From: Rhodobacterales bacterium
GTDB taxonomy: Bacteria; Pseudomonadota; Alphaproteobacteria; Rhodobacterales; Rhodobacteraceae
Assembly: GCA_002748285.1 (NCBI GenBank)
Contig: PDSA01000017.1
Span: forward strand, 1 to 57,790
Length of the DNA: 57,790 nucleotides
Reading direction: 5' to 3'
Shown: piece by piece, positions 29,383 to 42,291 of the stretch
Position numbering within the stretch: the stretch's first letter is position 1
How the letters are laid out: every line of letters begins with the position of its first letter
The notes under the pieces: generated by a model
Told to the model about the DNA's origin: nothing
Seen by the model: the letters and a program-made list of their open reading frames with translations, nothing else
Database searches by the model: none
Made by a program: the position numbers and the translations under genes

Positions 29383-31158
29383 ATGCACGATTACCGCAGC
29401 CACACCTGTGCCGAGTTGAACAAATCCAATGTGGGCGAAACCGTCCGTCTGGCCGGTTGGGTGCATCGGGTGCGCGATCATGGCGGGTTGCTGTTTATTG
29501 ATTTGCGCGACCATTACGGGATGACTCAGGTGATGGCCGACCCCGACAGCCCGGTTTTTGCCGAAATCGAAAAAGTGCGTTCCGAGTGGTGCATTCGCAT
29601 TGATGGCAATGTGATGGCGCGGGACGAAACCCTGATCAACCCCAAAATCCCCACCGGCGAAATCGAGGTGTTCATCCGCGATATCGAAGTTCTCGGCCAC
29701 GCCGATGAGCTGCCCCTGATGGTGTTCGGCGATCAGGAATATCCCGAGGAAACCCGCCTGAAACATCGCTATCTGGATTTGCGCCGGGAAAAGCTGCAAC
29801 ACAACATGAAGATGCGTTCGGATGTGGTGGCCAGTATGCGCAAGCGCATGTGGGATAAGGGCTTTCGCGAGTTCCAGACCCCGATCATCACCGCCTCCAG
29901 CCCCGAAGGCGCGCGCGATTTTCTGGTGCCCTCGCGCCTGCATCCGGGCAGATTCTATGCTCTGCCTCAGGCGCCGCAGCTGTTCAAGCAGCTGATCATG
30001 GTGTCGGGCTTTGATAAATACTTTCAAATCGCGCCCTGTTTCCGCGACGAAGACCCGCGGGCCGATCGCTCGCCCACCGATTTTTATCAGCTGGATATGG
30101 AGATGTCTTTTGTCACGCAACAAGACGTGTTCGACACCATCCAGCCGGTGATTGCCGGCGTGTTCGAGGAATTCGGCGGCGGGCGCAAGGTGGATGCCGA
30201 CTGGCCGCAGATATCCTATAAGGACGCGGCGCTGTGGTATGGCACTGACAAGCCCGATCTGCGCAACCCGATCAAGATGCAGGTGGTGTCTGAACATTTC
30301 GCCGGATCGGGTTTCAAGATTTTCGCCAGCCTGCTGGAAAACGAAGGCACCGAGATCCGCGCCATCCCCGCCCCCGGTGGCGGCAGCCGCAAATTCTGTG
30401 ACCGGATGAACAAATTTGCCCAAGGCGAAGGGTTGCCGGGGATGGGGTATATTTTCTGGCGCGATCAGGGTCAGGGGCTTGAGGCCGCTGGACCGCTGGC
30501 CAAAAACATCGGCCCCGAGCGCACCGAGGCAATCCGGCAGCAGCTGGGTCTGGATGTCGGCGATGCGGCGTTTTTCCTGGGCGGCAAGCCCAAGGCGTTT
30601 GAGGCCGTCGCCGGCAAGGCCCGCGATGTGATCGGCCAAGAGCTGAACCTGACCGAAAAAGACCGTTTCGCCTTTGCTTGGATCGTCGACTTCCCGATTT
30701 ACGAGCGCGACGAGGAAACCGGGCGGGTGGATTTTGAACATAACCCGTTTTCGATGCCTCAGGGCGGGATGGAGGCGCTGGAGGGCGATCCGCTCAAAGT
30801 GCTGGGCTATCAATATGATCTGTCTTGTAACGGCTACGAGCTGGTCTCGGGCGCGATCCGCAATCACAAGCCCGAGATCATGTATAAGGCGTTTGAAATC
30901 GCCGGCTATGGCAAGGACGAGGTCGAGCGCCGCTTTGGCGGGCTGGTCACCGCGTTCAAATATGGCGCGCCGCCGCATGGGGGCTGTGCTGCCGGGATTG
31001 ACCGGATCGTAATGCTGCTGGCGGATGAGGCCAATATCCGCGAAGTGATCATGTTCCCGATGAACCAGCGGGCCGAGGATCTGATGATGTCAGCCCCGAG
31101 CGAGCCAACCAATGAGCAGCTGCGCGAATTGCATCTGCGGGTTATTCCGCAGGAATAA
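29383..31158 (+). CDS. aspS: Aspartate-tRNA ligase
   Basis: A 591-residue class II aminoacyl-tRNA synthetase of the bacterial type. It has the OB-fold anticodon-binding domain ([20 protein letters not shown]), motif 2 ([20 protein letters not shown]) and motif 3 (GIDRIVMLL), with the bacterial insertion domain between motifs 2 and 3. In alphaproteobacteria it is often non-discriminating, also charging tRNA-Asn for GatCAB. The start at 29383 has AAGGGGA upstream and agrees with the family N-terminus. Confidence 0.97.
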   Translation: MHDYRSHTCAELNKSNVGETVRLAGWVHRVRDHGGLLFIDLRDHYGMTQVMADPDSPVFAEIEKVRSEWCIRIDGNVMARDETLINPKIPTGEIEVFIRDIEVLGHADELPLMVFGDQEYPEETRLKHRYLDLRREKLQHNMKMRSDVVASMRKRMWDKGFREFQTPIITASSPEGARDFLVPSRLHPGRFYALPQAPQLFKQLIMVSGFDKYFQIAPCFRDEDPRADRSPTDFYQLDMEMSFVTQQDVFDTIQPVIAGVFEEFGGGRKVDADWPQISYKDAALWYGTDKPDLRNPIKMQVVSEHFAGSGFKIFASLLENEGTEIRAIPAPGGGSRKFCDRMNKFAQGEGLPGMGYIFWRDQGQGLEAAGPLAKNIGPERTEAIRQQLGLDVGDAAFFLGGKPKAFEAVAGKARDVIGQELNLTEKDRFAFAWIVDFPIYERDEETGRVDFEHNPFSMPQGGMEALEGDPLKVLGYQYDLSCNGYELVSGAIRNHKPEIMYKAFEIAGYGKDEVERRFGGLVTAFKYGAPPHGGCAAGIDRIVMLLADEANIREVIMFPMNQRAEDLMMSAPSEPTNEQLRELHLRVIPQE

Positions 31159-31335
31159 GGGCGCAAGCGCTTCGGGCCGCGGGCGTTATGGGGGGCTGTT
31201 TTGATAATCACGCTCAGGCGTGAAAAAGACCTCTGCAAATCTGTCTTCGACAGCGCCCGCCCTAACGGCCGGGCGGAGCAGATCAGAGGCTTGGAACATG
31301 ATGCAGAGGTCCGGCGGGCGCATCCGCAAGAGAAG

Positions 31336-32439
31336 CTAATGCAGCATCTCCATCTGCACCGCTCTGGCCTCATATGACCGCAGCAGCGGGCGGGCCAGAT
31401 GGGTGTGGCGGGGGATGTTCTCTTGCGGCAGCACCGATAGCAACGTTGAGTGGCGCAAGCCGGGATGGTCGGCAATATCGCCGATAAACAGGCTCTCTAG
31501 CCGGCACCCGGCAACCGTTATAATCTCGTGTTGGTCAAACAGCAGCTGATACAGCCTGATGCCCGCCGCCGTCGCTGGTTCCTGCAGCACGCTGATATTG
31601 TTTTCGATATCACGGACTTCGGCCAACATGCTGTCCTGCCCACACAGATACTCAACCGCATCATTTTCAAACAAAATCCGCTGCTCGGGTGCCACCAGAA
31701 TATCCCGGCTCAGCCCGAAATACGGTGCCCGCAGCCGCAGCGGGCGAAACAGCCCCATCATCGGCACCGTGCGGGCACAAACCCAGCGCAGCGGTTGCGG
31801 GCCGTGATCGACCGTCAGTACCCGGTCCCCGGGTTTAAGCTGCTCAATCGGCACCGGCCCGTTGACCGTTTCAACCGGAGCCCCCGCGGCAATGCTGGGG
31901 ATAAACCCCACCGGCTCGATCTGATCGGAAAGCGCCACAAGGCTGACCACCGGGGCAATATGATGGATGGTGTTTTCCGCCAGCAAAGCATCCACGACAG
32001 GCACCGGCAGCGGCAAAGCGGTATCGGATTCGGCCTGATGCAGCGTGCCCCGGCCCAGATTTTCCACCGACAGCAGCGCGGTATTTACCCCCTGCCCCCC
32101 CGGAGCCTGCCAGGAAAAGGTCAGCCGCAGCTGTTGCGGCAAAGCGGCCTGCTCGGCGCCCACCGACAGACGAAACCGCGCCGCGCCGCTGCGCAACTCC
32201 ACCCGCGCCGCGCCGTATTCATCCATCCACACGGCAAAATGGCACCCCGCCCGTGGATGCCGATAGCGCAGCAAAGGCTGGCGGGCCGAAAATGTCGGCC
32301 CCATCGAGACCTCAAGAATCAGGCTGCCCGATGTCAGCCCGCGCGGGCTCAGCACCGGCGGCACGCGGTTGTCGATCAGCGGGGTGTGCGCCGGGCGGCT
32401 GGTTCTGTCCGCCGCGCTTGACAGCCAGATCATCCCCAT
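31336..32439 (-). CDS. Hint-domain protein, probably not self-cleaving
   Basis: A 367-residue protein with a Hint_2-like domain in the second half: GAPVETVNGPVPIEQLKPGD, then RVLTVDHGPQPLRWV and DILVAPEQRILFENDAVEYL. Proteins of this kind are common in Rhodobacterales and often belong to secreted or surface proteins. The usual cysteine at the Hint start is not present (the local sequence is IPSIAAGAPVET). The SPxH-type histidine appears replaced by glutamine (APEQ). Autoprocessing is therefore doubtful. No signal peptide is obvious. GAGGGGG precedes the ATG. It is convergent with aspS and divergent from dapE. Confidence 0.78.
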   Translation of the reverse strand: MGMIWLSSAADRTSRPAHTPLIDNRVPPVLSPRGLTSGSLILEVSMGPTFSARQPLLRYRHPRAGCHFAVWMDEYGAARVELRSGAARFRLSVGAEQAALPQQLRLTFSWQAPGGQGVNTALLSVENLGRGTLHQAESDTALPLPVPVVDALLAENTIHHIAPVVSLVALSDQIEPVGFIPSIAAGAPVETVNGPVPIEQLKPGDRVLTVDHGPQPLRWVCARTVPMMGLFRPLRLRAPYFGLSRDILVAPEQRILFENDAVEYLCGQDSMLAEVRDIENNISVLQEPATAAGIRLYQLLFDQHEIITVAGCRLESLFIGDIADHPGLRHSTLLSVLPQENIPRHTHLARPLLRSYEARAVQMEMLH

Positions 32440-32780
32440 GGCTGCCCCCTCTGCACGGCCAGACCCGCTGAATTCATTGAAGTGTCAATCGCTGCTCTCA
32501 CGCCTGCTCCCACCCTTTGGAAACAGCACAAACGCTGATGCGCTGGCTTGCTGCCAGCGGTTTGCCTCTTGATCTTGCCGGACCTTTTCGGCCCTTTTTG
32601 CGTTTGCCCTGCCTCGGGTCTGTTATGCACTCGATAAAAGCAAAAAAAGATGATTTTTGAAACCCTTATCTGCCTGTGCGGCCCCAATCTGTTTCCTTGG
32701 GGCCACAGCAAATCCTATGCCCGGGCATTGTCGGGCAAGCACAAACAAGATATGGGGGATGCAACAACAGGAGCCACAAG
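32440..32780. promoter_or_regulatory. Divergent region upstream of dapE with hairpins
   Basis: 341 bp without a supported gene. A perfect 8-bp hairpin GGCCCCAA/TTGGGGCC occurs around 32680-32704, followed by a GCCCG/CGGGC repeat, both close to the dapE start and so likely in its leader. An A/T-rich tract around 32637-32660 could hold a promoter. Nothing more definite can be said. Confidence 0.45.
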
Positions 32781-33938
32781 ATGAAAACCCCCATTGACCC
32801 CGTCCAACTGACCGCCGATCTGCTGCGTTGCCCCTCTGTAACGCCTGAGGAGGGCGGCGCGCTGGTGTTGCTTGAGGATCTGCTGAGCCAAGCGGGCTTT
32901 GCCTGTCAGCGGGTCGACCGCGGCGGCGTGTCAAATCTGTTTGCCCGTTGGGGGGATAAGGGGCATCGGCGCAGTTTCGGTTTTAACGGCCACACCGATG
33001 TGGTGCCGGTGGGCGATCCCGCCGATTGGAGCCACCCGCCCTTTTGCGGCGAAATCATTGATGGCTGGCTGTGGGGGCGCGGCGCGACGGATATGAAATC
33101 GGGGGTGGCGGCGTTTGTGGCGGCGGCGATTGATCTGGTGCAGCAGACCCCGCCGGATGGGGCGATTGTGCTGACGATCACCGGCGATGAAGAGGGGGAC
33201 GCCGAGCATGGCACTGTGGCGCTGCTGGACTGGATGCAGGAGGCGGGCGAGGCGATGCAATGCTGTCTGGTGGGCGAGCCCACCTGCCCCGAAAGCCTAG
33301 GGGATATGATGAAAATCGGCCGCCGGGGGTCGATGACCGCTTATCTGACGGTCAAGGGCACTCAGGGCCACTCGGCCTATCCACATCGCGCCAACAATCC
33401 GCTGGTGCCGATGGTGCGCTTGCTGGATCAGTTGGCCGGCCACCCGCTGGATCAGGGGACGGAGCATTTTCAAGCCTCAACGCTGGCGATCACCACGGTT
33501 GACACCGGCAATCCGGCGACCAATGTGATCCCGGCCCAATGCCGCGCCACGATTAATATCCGCTTTAACGATGCCCATAGCCCGGACAGCCTGTCGGGTT
33601 GGCTGCGGGCCCAGGCCGATGCGGTTGCGCGGCAGTTTGGGGTTGAAATTGAGGTGCGGATCACTGTCTCGGGCGATAGCTTTATCACCCCGCCGGGGGC
33701 GTTGTCTGATCTGGTGGCGGATGCAGTGCAGGCGGAAACAGGGCTGCGGCCCGAGCTGTCGACCACTGGCGGGACATCGGATGCGCGTTTTGTCAAAAAC
33801 CACTGCCCGGTGGTTGAATTCGGGTTGGTGGGCAAGACCATGCATCAGGTGGATGAACGGGTTGAGGTGGAGCAAATTGAGCAGTTGAAGCAGATCTATG
33901 GCCGGATTTTACGGGAGTATTTCAAGGGGTCTAAATAA
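32781..33938 (+). CDS. dapE: Succinyl-diaminopimelate desuccinylase
   Basis: A 385-residue zinc-dependent M20 peptidase-family enzyme of lysine and meso-diaminopimelate synthesis. Metal and catalytic motifs are present: [14 protein letters not shown], the aspartate in [22 protein letters not shown] with the catalytic glutamate, and [15 protein letters not shown] lies directly upstream of the ATG at 32781. Length is normal. A GC-rich stem-loop separates it from rnr, which follows in the same direction. Confidence 0.95.
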   Translation: MKTPIDPVQLTADLLRCPSVTPEEGGALVLLEDLLSQAGFACQRVDRGGVSNLFARWGDKGHRRSFGFNGHTDVVPVGDPADWSHPPFCGEIIDGWLWGRGATDMKSGVAAFVAAAIDLVQQTPPDGAIVLTITGDEEGDAEHGTVALLDWMQEAGEAMQCCLVGEPTCPESLGDMMKIGRRGSMTAYLTVKGTQGHSAYPHRANNPLVPMVRLLDQLAGHPLDQGTEHFQASTLAITTVDTGNPATNVIPAQCRATINIRFNDAHSPDSLSGWLRAQADAVARQFGVEIEVRITVSGDSFITPPGALSDLVADAVQAETGLRPELSTTGGTSDARFVKNHCPVVEFGLVGKTMHQVDERVEVEQIEQLKQIYGRILREYFKGSK

Positions 33939-33963
33939 AGGCGAGACCCTTCACCTCCCCTGT

Positions 33964-34018
33964 CCGGCGGCACCGGCAGGCTACGCCTGCCTGCCATCAA
34001 TTTCGCCGGTGACGCCGG
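33964..34018 (+). repeat. GC-rich stem with nested hairpin between dapE and rnr
   Basis: The arm at 33964-33977 (CCGGCGGCACCGGC) pairs with 34005-34018 (GCCGGTGACGCCGG) except for one position. Inside lies a perfect 7-bp hairpin, GGCAGGC-TAC-GCCTGCC (33975-33991). There is no U-run, so it may be a processing or stability element, or a relative of the dispersed repeats, with which it shares only the GCAGGC/GCCTGC core. Confidence 0.6.
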
Positions 34019-34043
34019 TTTATAGCCGTGCTAACTTGATCCG

Positions 34044-36302
34044 ATGAAACGCATCCCGACCAAATCACAAATCCTCGACTGGATCGCCGAAAACCCGACC
34101 CAGACCAATAAACGCGACATCGCCCGTGCCTTTGGCATCAAGGGCGCAGCGCGGATTGACCTGAAACGCCTGCTCAAAGAGCTGCAATCCGAAGGCCATT
34201 TGCAAAAAGCCCGGCGCAGCTATCGAAACCCCGACAAGCTGCCCCCGGTCAGCGTGTTGCAGATGCTGGGACCGGATCGCGATGGTGATCTCTATGCCCG
34301 CCCGCTGGAATGGCACTCGGGCGCGGCCGAGCCACGGATTTTGCTGATCAGCCAGCCCTCGGACCCGGCGCTGGGGGAAAATGACCGCATTCTGGCCCGC
34401 CTGAGCGCCGTCACGGACGAGCCCCACCAATACGAAGCCCGCCTGATCCGGCGCATTGGCCGCAATCCGATCCGGCTGCTGGGGGTGTTTCGACGCGGCT
34501 CGGATGGCGGGCGGATTGTGCCGATTGACAAGGGCAGCGATAAAGAATGGCAGGTCAGCAGCCGCGACAGCCTCGGGGCCAAGGATGGCGAGCTGGTCGA
34601 GGCCGAGCGCTGCGGGCCGAAAACCCGCATGGGTCTGCCCAATGCCCGCATCACCACCCGGCTAGGAGACCCCAGCCAACCCCGCGCCGTATCTCTGATC
34701 GCCATCCACCAGCACGGCATCCCCGATCAGTTCCCCGATGAGGTGATCGAGCAAGCCGACCGCGCCAAACCCGCCCCGCTGGGCAAGCGCAAGGATCTGC
34801 GCGATATGCCGCTGATCACCATTGATCCGGCGGATGCCCGCGACCATGACGATGCCTGCTATGCCCATGCCGATGATGACCCGAACAATACCGGCGGGCA
34901 TGTCGTCTGGGTAGCGATTGCCGATGTGGCCCATTATGTGCGCTATGGCTCGGCGCTGGATCGCGAGGCGCGCAAGCGGGGCAATTCGACCTATTTCCCG
35001 GATCGGGTGGTGCCGATGCTGCCGGATCGGCTCTCGGGTGATCTGTGTTCGCTGCATGAGGGCGTGCCGCGGGCCTGTTTGGCCGTCCGAATGGTGTTGG
35101 ACGCTAACGGGCATAAGCTCGGCCACACATTCCACCGCGCGATGATGAAATCCGCCGCCTCTGTGACCTATCAGCAGGTGCAGGCCGCGATTGATGGCAC
35201 CCCGGATGACAAAACCGCGCCGCTGCTTGAGCCGGTCCTCAAACCGCTCTACGCCGCCTATCACGCCCTGCTGACCGCCCGCAAACACCGCCAGCCGCTG
35301 GAACTGGACCTGCCCGAGCGGCGCATTACGCTTTCGGATGACGGCAAGGTGGCTTCGGTTGATTTTCGGGAACGGCTGGATGCGCACCGGATGATCGAAG
35401 AATTCATGGTTCTGGCCAATGTCGCCGCCGCCGAAGAGCTGATCAAAAAACGCACCCCGCTGTTGTTTCGCGTCCATGAAGAGCCCAGCCCGGAAAAGCT
35501 GGATGCGTTGCGCGAGGTGGCACAATCGGCGGGGCTGGTGCTGGCCAAGGGGCAGGTTCTGCAAACCCGGCATCTGAACAATCTGCTGGCTCAGGCCGGG
35601 GACACCGAATTTGACGAGCAGATTAACCTGTCGACCCTGCGGGCGATGACGCAAGCCTATTATGGCGCGGAAAATTTCGGCCATTTCGGGCTGGCGTTGA
35701 AAAACTATGCGCATTTTACCTCGCCCATCCGGCGCTATTCCGATCTGATCGTGCATCGGGCGCTGATTTCGGCGCATGGCTGGGGCAAGGACGGGCTGCA
35801 AGCTGAGGAAATTGAGCGGCTGGAGGACACCGCCAAGCATATCTCTGACACGGAGCGCCGTTCGATGATGGCCGAGCGCGACACCACTGATCGCTATCTG
35901 GCCGCTTATTTGTCCGAGCGGGTGGGCGCTGAATTTACCGCCCGCATTTCCGGGATCGCCCGATTTGGCATGTTTGCACGGTTAGAGGAAACCGGGGCCG
36001 ATGGTCTGATCCCGATGCGCAGTCTGGGGCGGGAATATTTCCGCTATGACGCGGACAGCCAGACCCTGACCGGAGAGGATAGCGGGCAGGTGTTTGCCCT
36101 TGGGATGCCGGTGACGGTGCGGCTGGCCGAGGCGGTGCCGGTAAGTGGCGGGCTGGTGTTGCAGCTGTTATCGGTGGATGGCAAGGCCATGCCCAAAGCG
36201 ACCCGCAAGAGCCGCGGCAAAGGCCCGGTCCGGCGCAAAGCCAGTAAATCGCATCGCAAAAAGGCCAAGCTAAAGCGCAAAATCGCGCGGCGGCGGGGCT
36301 GA
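34044..36302 (+). CDS. rnr: Ribonuclease R
   Basis: A 752-residue 3'-5' exoribonuclease for structured RNA. An N-terminal HTH-like segment (NKRDIARAFGIKGAARIDLK) is followed by cold-shock domains. The RNB catalytic domain has the acidic cluster TIDPADARDHDDACYA at about residues 265-280 and YAHFTSPIRRYSDLIVHRAL. The S1 domain (GIARFGMFARLEETGADGLI) precedes a lysine/arginine-rich tail. Length is normal. The ffs gene and its promoter begin about 30-60 bp after the stop. Confidence 0.96.
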   Translation: MKRIPTKSQILDWIAENPTQTNKRDIARAFGIKGAARIDLKRLLKELQSEGHLQKARRSYRNPDKLPPVSVLQMLGPDRDGDLYARPLEWHSGAAEPRILLISQPSDPALGENDRILARLSAVTDEPHQYEARLIRRIGRNPIRLLGVFRRGSDGGRIVPIDKGSDKEWQVSSRDSLGAKDGELVEAERCGPKTRMGLPNARITTRLGDPSQPRAVSLIAIHQHGIPDQFPDEVIEQADRAKPAPLGKRKDLRDMPLITIDPADARDHDDACYAHADDDPNNTGGHVVWVAIADVAHYVRYGSALDREARKRGNSTYFPDRVVPMLPDRLSGDLCSLHEGVPRACLAVRMVLDANGHKLGHTFHRAMMKSAASVTYQQVQAAIDGTPDDKTAPLLEPVLKPLYAAYHALLTARKHRQPLELDLPERRITLSDDGKVASVDFRERLDAHRMIEEFMVLANVAAAEELIKKRTPLLFRVHEEPSPEKLDALREVAQSAGLVLAKGQVLQTRHLNNLLAQAGDTEFDEQINLSTLRAMTQAYYGAENFGHFGLALKNYAHFTSPIRRYSDLIVHRALISAHGWGKDGLQAEEIERLEDTAKHISDTERRSMMAERDTTDRYLAAYLSERVGAEFTARISGIARFGMFARLEETGADGLIPMRSLGREYFRYDADSQTLTGEDSGQVFALGMPVTVRLAEAVPVSGGLVLQLLSVDGKAMPKATRKSRGKGPVRRKASKSHRKKAKLKRKIARRRG

Positions 36303-36329
36303 TTATGGTGAAATTCAGCCTGCCCCCAC

Positions 36330-36358
36330 TTGCAAGTGCGGTGCAAGCACCCTAAATA
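36330..36358 (+). promoter_or_regulatory. Probable housekeeping-sigma promoter of ffs
   Basis: TTGCAA at 36330-36335 and TAAATA at 36353-36358 are separated by 17 bases. This is a good sigma-70-type spacing, with the SRP RNA starting about seven bases downstream. It lies in the short gap between the rnr stop and ffs. Confidence 0.6.
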
Positions 36359-36363
36359 GACGC

Positions 36364-36461
36364 TTGAGAGGTTGGCGCGGGCGAACGCCTCGCCAACCCG
36401 GTCAGGCCCGGAAGGGAGCAGCCGTAACGAGATCCGTTTGGGTCGTGTTCAACCTCTCACC
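36364..36461 (+). ncRNA. ffs: Signal recognition particle RNA (4.5S/small SRP RNA)
   Basis: About 98 bases. The diagnostic domain IV sequence GTCAGGCCCGGAAGGGAGCA is present, with the GGAA tetraloop and the asymmetric loop bound by Ffh. The ends pair: GAGAGGTTG (36366-36374) with CAACCTCTC (36450-36458). Exact ends are inferred from this stem. The RNA pairs with Ffh to target nascent membrane proteins to FtsY. No classical terminator follows; the dispersed repeat copy C begins 32 bases later and could end transcription. Confidence 0.95.
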
Positions 36462-36492
36462 CTGCTGCACCTCATCTGATCTCACGAAATGA

Positions 36493-36641
36493 GGGCTGCG
36501 CCTGCCTGGGTAGGCGCTTATGCGGAGCTTTGAAGTCATCGTAGTTTGTGAATAGAGCCACCACGTTGCACAGTGTTGAGAGGTCAATTGCGCCTGCCGG
36601 GGGGCAGGCAGGCGCAGCCCGGCCTATCGACCGGGCGGGAC
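36493..36641 (+). repeat. Structured dispersed repeat, copy C (best preserved)
   Basis: Third copy, 149 bp. The left arm (36493-36507) is a perfect reverse complement of AGGCAGGCGCAGCCC at 36606-36620. GCGCCTGCC occurs twice and its complement GGCAGGCGC once, so the 3' block can pair either with the far 5' arm or with the nearer copy. The end hairpin is CCCGG...CCGGG with a longer loop. It lies between ffs and the convergent pncB. Confidence 0.9.
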
Positions 36642-36706
36642 GGTGAAAAGGTGTGGGACACGTTTGGCAGAGGTCATCACCACCCGCAACGCCCCCCACG
36701 GCAGGT

Positions 36707-37999
36707 CTACACAATCACCTCTTGCGCCACCTGATCGCCGACCCCGAACACGCGTTTATAGCGGGCAATTTCATCCGCCGGACCCATGGCTTTGTTTGGA
36801 TTATCCGACAGCTTGACCGTCGGCTTGCCATTGGCGCTGATCGCTTTGCACACAATCGAAAACGGTGCCAGACTGTCATCCGGGGTCAGCCCGCGGAAAT
36901 CATTGGTCAACAACGTCCCCCAGCCAAAAGACGGCTTGACCCGCCCCCGGAACTGCTGATGCAGGGCGACGATCTTATTCACATCCAACCCGTCCGAGAA
37001 AATCACCCGCTTGCCCGTCGGGTCTTCGCCATGTTGTTTCCACCAGTTGATCGCGGTCTCGGCCCCGGTCGCCGGGTCGCCGCTGTCGATGCGGATGCCC
37101 GTCCAGCCCGCCAGCCATGGCGGCGCACTCTCGAGAAAGCCTTTGGTGCCATAAGTATCGGGCAGGATGATACGTAGATTGCCCTCATGTTCATCCTGCC
37201 AATCTGACAGCACGTCATAAGGGGCCCGCCGCAGCTCTGCGTCATTTTGTGCCAGAGCGGCATAGACCATGGGCAGTTCATGGGCGTTGGTGCCGATGGC
37301 CTCGACCTCGCGGCGCATGGCGATCAGGCAGTTCGAAGTACCCACGAAATTTTCGCCCAGCCCCTCATGCATCGCCTGCACGCACCAATCCTGCCACATG
37401 AAACTGTGACGCCGCCTTGTGCCGAAATCGGCCAGTTGCAGATCGGGCAGATCGCGCAGTTTTTCGACTTTTTCCCACAGCTTGGTCATGGCGCGGGCGT
37501 AAAGCACCTGCAATTCGAATTTGTCCATCTGCTGAGTCACCACCCGCGAGCGCAGCTCCATCAGCACCGCAAGGGCCGGGATCTCCCACAGCATGACCTC
37601 GTGCCACTTGCCCTCGAATGTCAGCTCGTATTGGCCATCGCGGATGTCCAGTTGATAAGGCGGCAGGCGCATTCCCTCGAACCACTGCATGAAATCGGGG
37701 CGAAACATCTGGCGTTTGCCGTAAAATGTGTTGCCCCGCAGCCAAGTGCTTTCGCCACGCGACAGCGACAGCGAGCGGATGTGATCCAGCTGTTCGCGCA
37801 ATTCGCCCGGGTCGATCAGATCGGCCAGACGGATATGTTTGGAACGGTTGATCAGCGAAAAGGTAACATTGGTATCGGGTTTGTTGTGGAAAACCGACTG
37901 GCACATCAACAGCTTATAGAAATCGGTATCAATCAGCGAACGCACGATCGGGTCGATTTTCCATTTGTGATTATAAACGCGGGTGGCGATATCGGGCAT
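36707..37999 (-). CDS. pncB: Nicotinate phosphoribosyltransferase
   Basis: A 430-residue enzyme that converts nicotinate and PRPP to nicotinate mononucleotide in NAD salvage. Conserved segments are LIDTDFYKLLMCQSVF at the start, DFGTRRRHSFMWQDW, GTSNCLIA, GIRIDSGDP and FSDGLDVNKI. It starts three bases after the pncA stop, so nicotinamide deamidation and ribosylation are encoded together. Length is normal. Confidence 0.96.
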   Translation of the reverse strand: MPDIATRVYNHKWKIDPIVRSLIDTDFYKLLMCQSVFHNKPDTNVTFSLINRSKHIRLADLIDPGELREQLDHIRSLSLSRGESTWLRGNTFYGKRQMFRPDFMQWFEGMRLPPYQLDIRDGQYELTFEGKWHEVMLWEIPALAVLMELRSRVVTQQMDKFELQVLYARAMTKLWEKVEKLRDLPDLQLADFGTRRRHSFMWQDWCVQAMHEGLGENFVGTSNCLIAMRREVEAIGTNAHELPMVYAALAQNDAELRRAPYDVLSDWQDEHEGNLRIILPDTYGTKGFLESAPPWLAGWTGIRIDSGDPATGAETAINWWKQHGEDPTGKRVIFSDGLDVNKIVALHQQFRGRVKPSFGWGTLLTNDFRGLTPDDSLAPFSIVCKAISANGKPTVKLSDNPNKAMGPADEIARYKRVFGVGDQVAQEVIV

Positions 38000-38002
38000 G
38001 GT

Positions 38003-38611
38003 TCAGGGCTCCAGTCTGACGCCGGCATCCTGCATGGCCTTGCGGGCCGCGGCAAGCGAGCCCTCCAGATTAATCGCCCGGCAGGCATGTTCCCGCACGG
38101 TGACCTGAAAGCCCAATCTGGCAGCGTCAAGGGCAGAGTATTGCACGCAGAAATCAGTGGCAAGCCCGACCATGGTCAGGTCATCAATGCCACGGCTGCG
38201 CAGATAGCCCTCAAGCCCGGTCGGGGTTTTGTGGTCGTTTTCAAAAAAGGCAGAATAGCTGTCGATCTGGGCGTTGTAGCCTTTTCGCAGGATCAGATCG
38301 GCCCGGTCGGTGTGCAGATCGGCGTGCAGCTCAGCCCCCTTGCTGCCCTGAATGCAGTGATCAGGCCACAGAACCTGCGGGCCGTAGGGCATCTGGATCA
38401 GTTCATAGGGGGCTTTGCCATCATGGCTGCTGGCGAATGAGGAATGTCCGGAGGGGTGCCAATCCTGAGTCAGAATGCAGGCGTCAAACTCCCCCATCAT
38501 CGCATTGATCGGCGCAATGATCTGATCACCTTCGGCAACGGCCAGCGCCCCGCCGGGGCAGAAATCATTTTGCACGTCGATGATGATCAGAGCCTTGGGG
38601 GAATGGTGCAT
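38003..38611 (-). CDS. pncA: Nicotinamidase
   Basis: A 202-residue isochorismatase-fold hydrolase that turns nicotinamide into nicotinate. The catalytic triad is visible: Asp in IIIDVQNDFCPGG, Lys in LRKGYNAQIDSYSAF and Cys in GLATDFCVQYSALDA. Metal-binding residues lie in LTQDWHPSGHSSFA. The start at 38611 follows GGGAG. It is 72 bp downstream of gyrB and directly upstream of pncB. Confidence 0.95.
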   Translation of the reverse strand: MHHSPKALIIIDVQNDFCPGGALAVAEGDQIIAPINAMMGEFDACILTQDWHPSGHSSFASSHDGKAPYELIQMPYGPQVLWPDHCIQGSKGAELHADLHTDRADLILRKGYNAQIDSYSAFFENDHKTPTGLEGYLRSRGIDDLTMVGLATDFCVQYSALDAARLGFQVTVREHACRAINLEGSLAAARKAMQDAGVRLEP

Positions 38612-38683
38612 ACTATGCTCCCGGTTTTGAGAAACCCGCCGGGCCAAGGCACTGGCCCGGTGGTGATTAGCTTTGCCTTGCGG

Positions 38684-42287
<3,604 letters not shown>

Positions 42288-42291
<4 letters not shown>

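Noticed and set aside
29248..30978. 576-residue minus-strand frame opposite aspS
   Set aside because: It is a shadow of the strongly conserved aspS coding sequence; no family features were seen.
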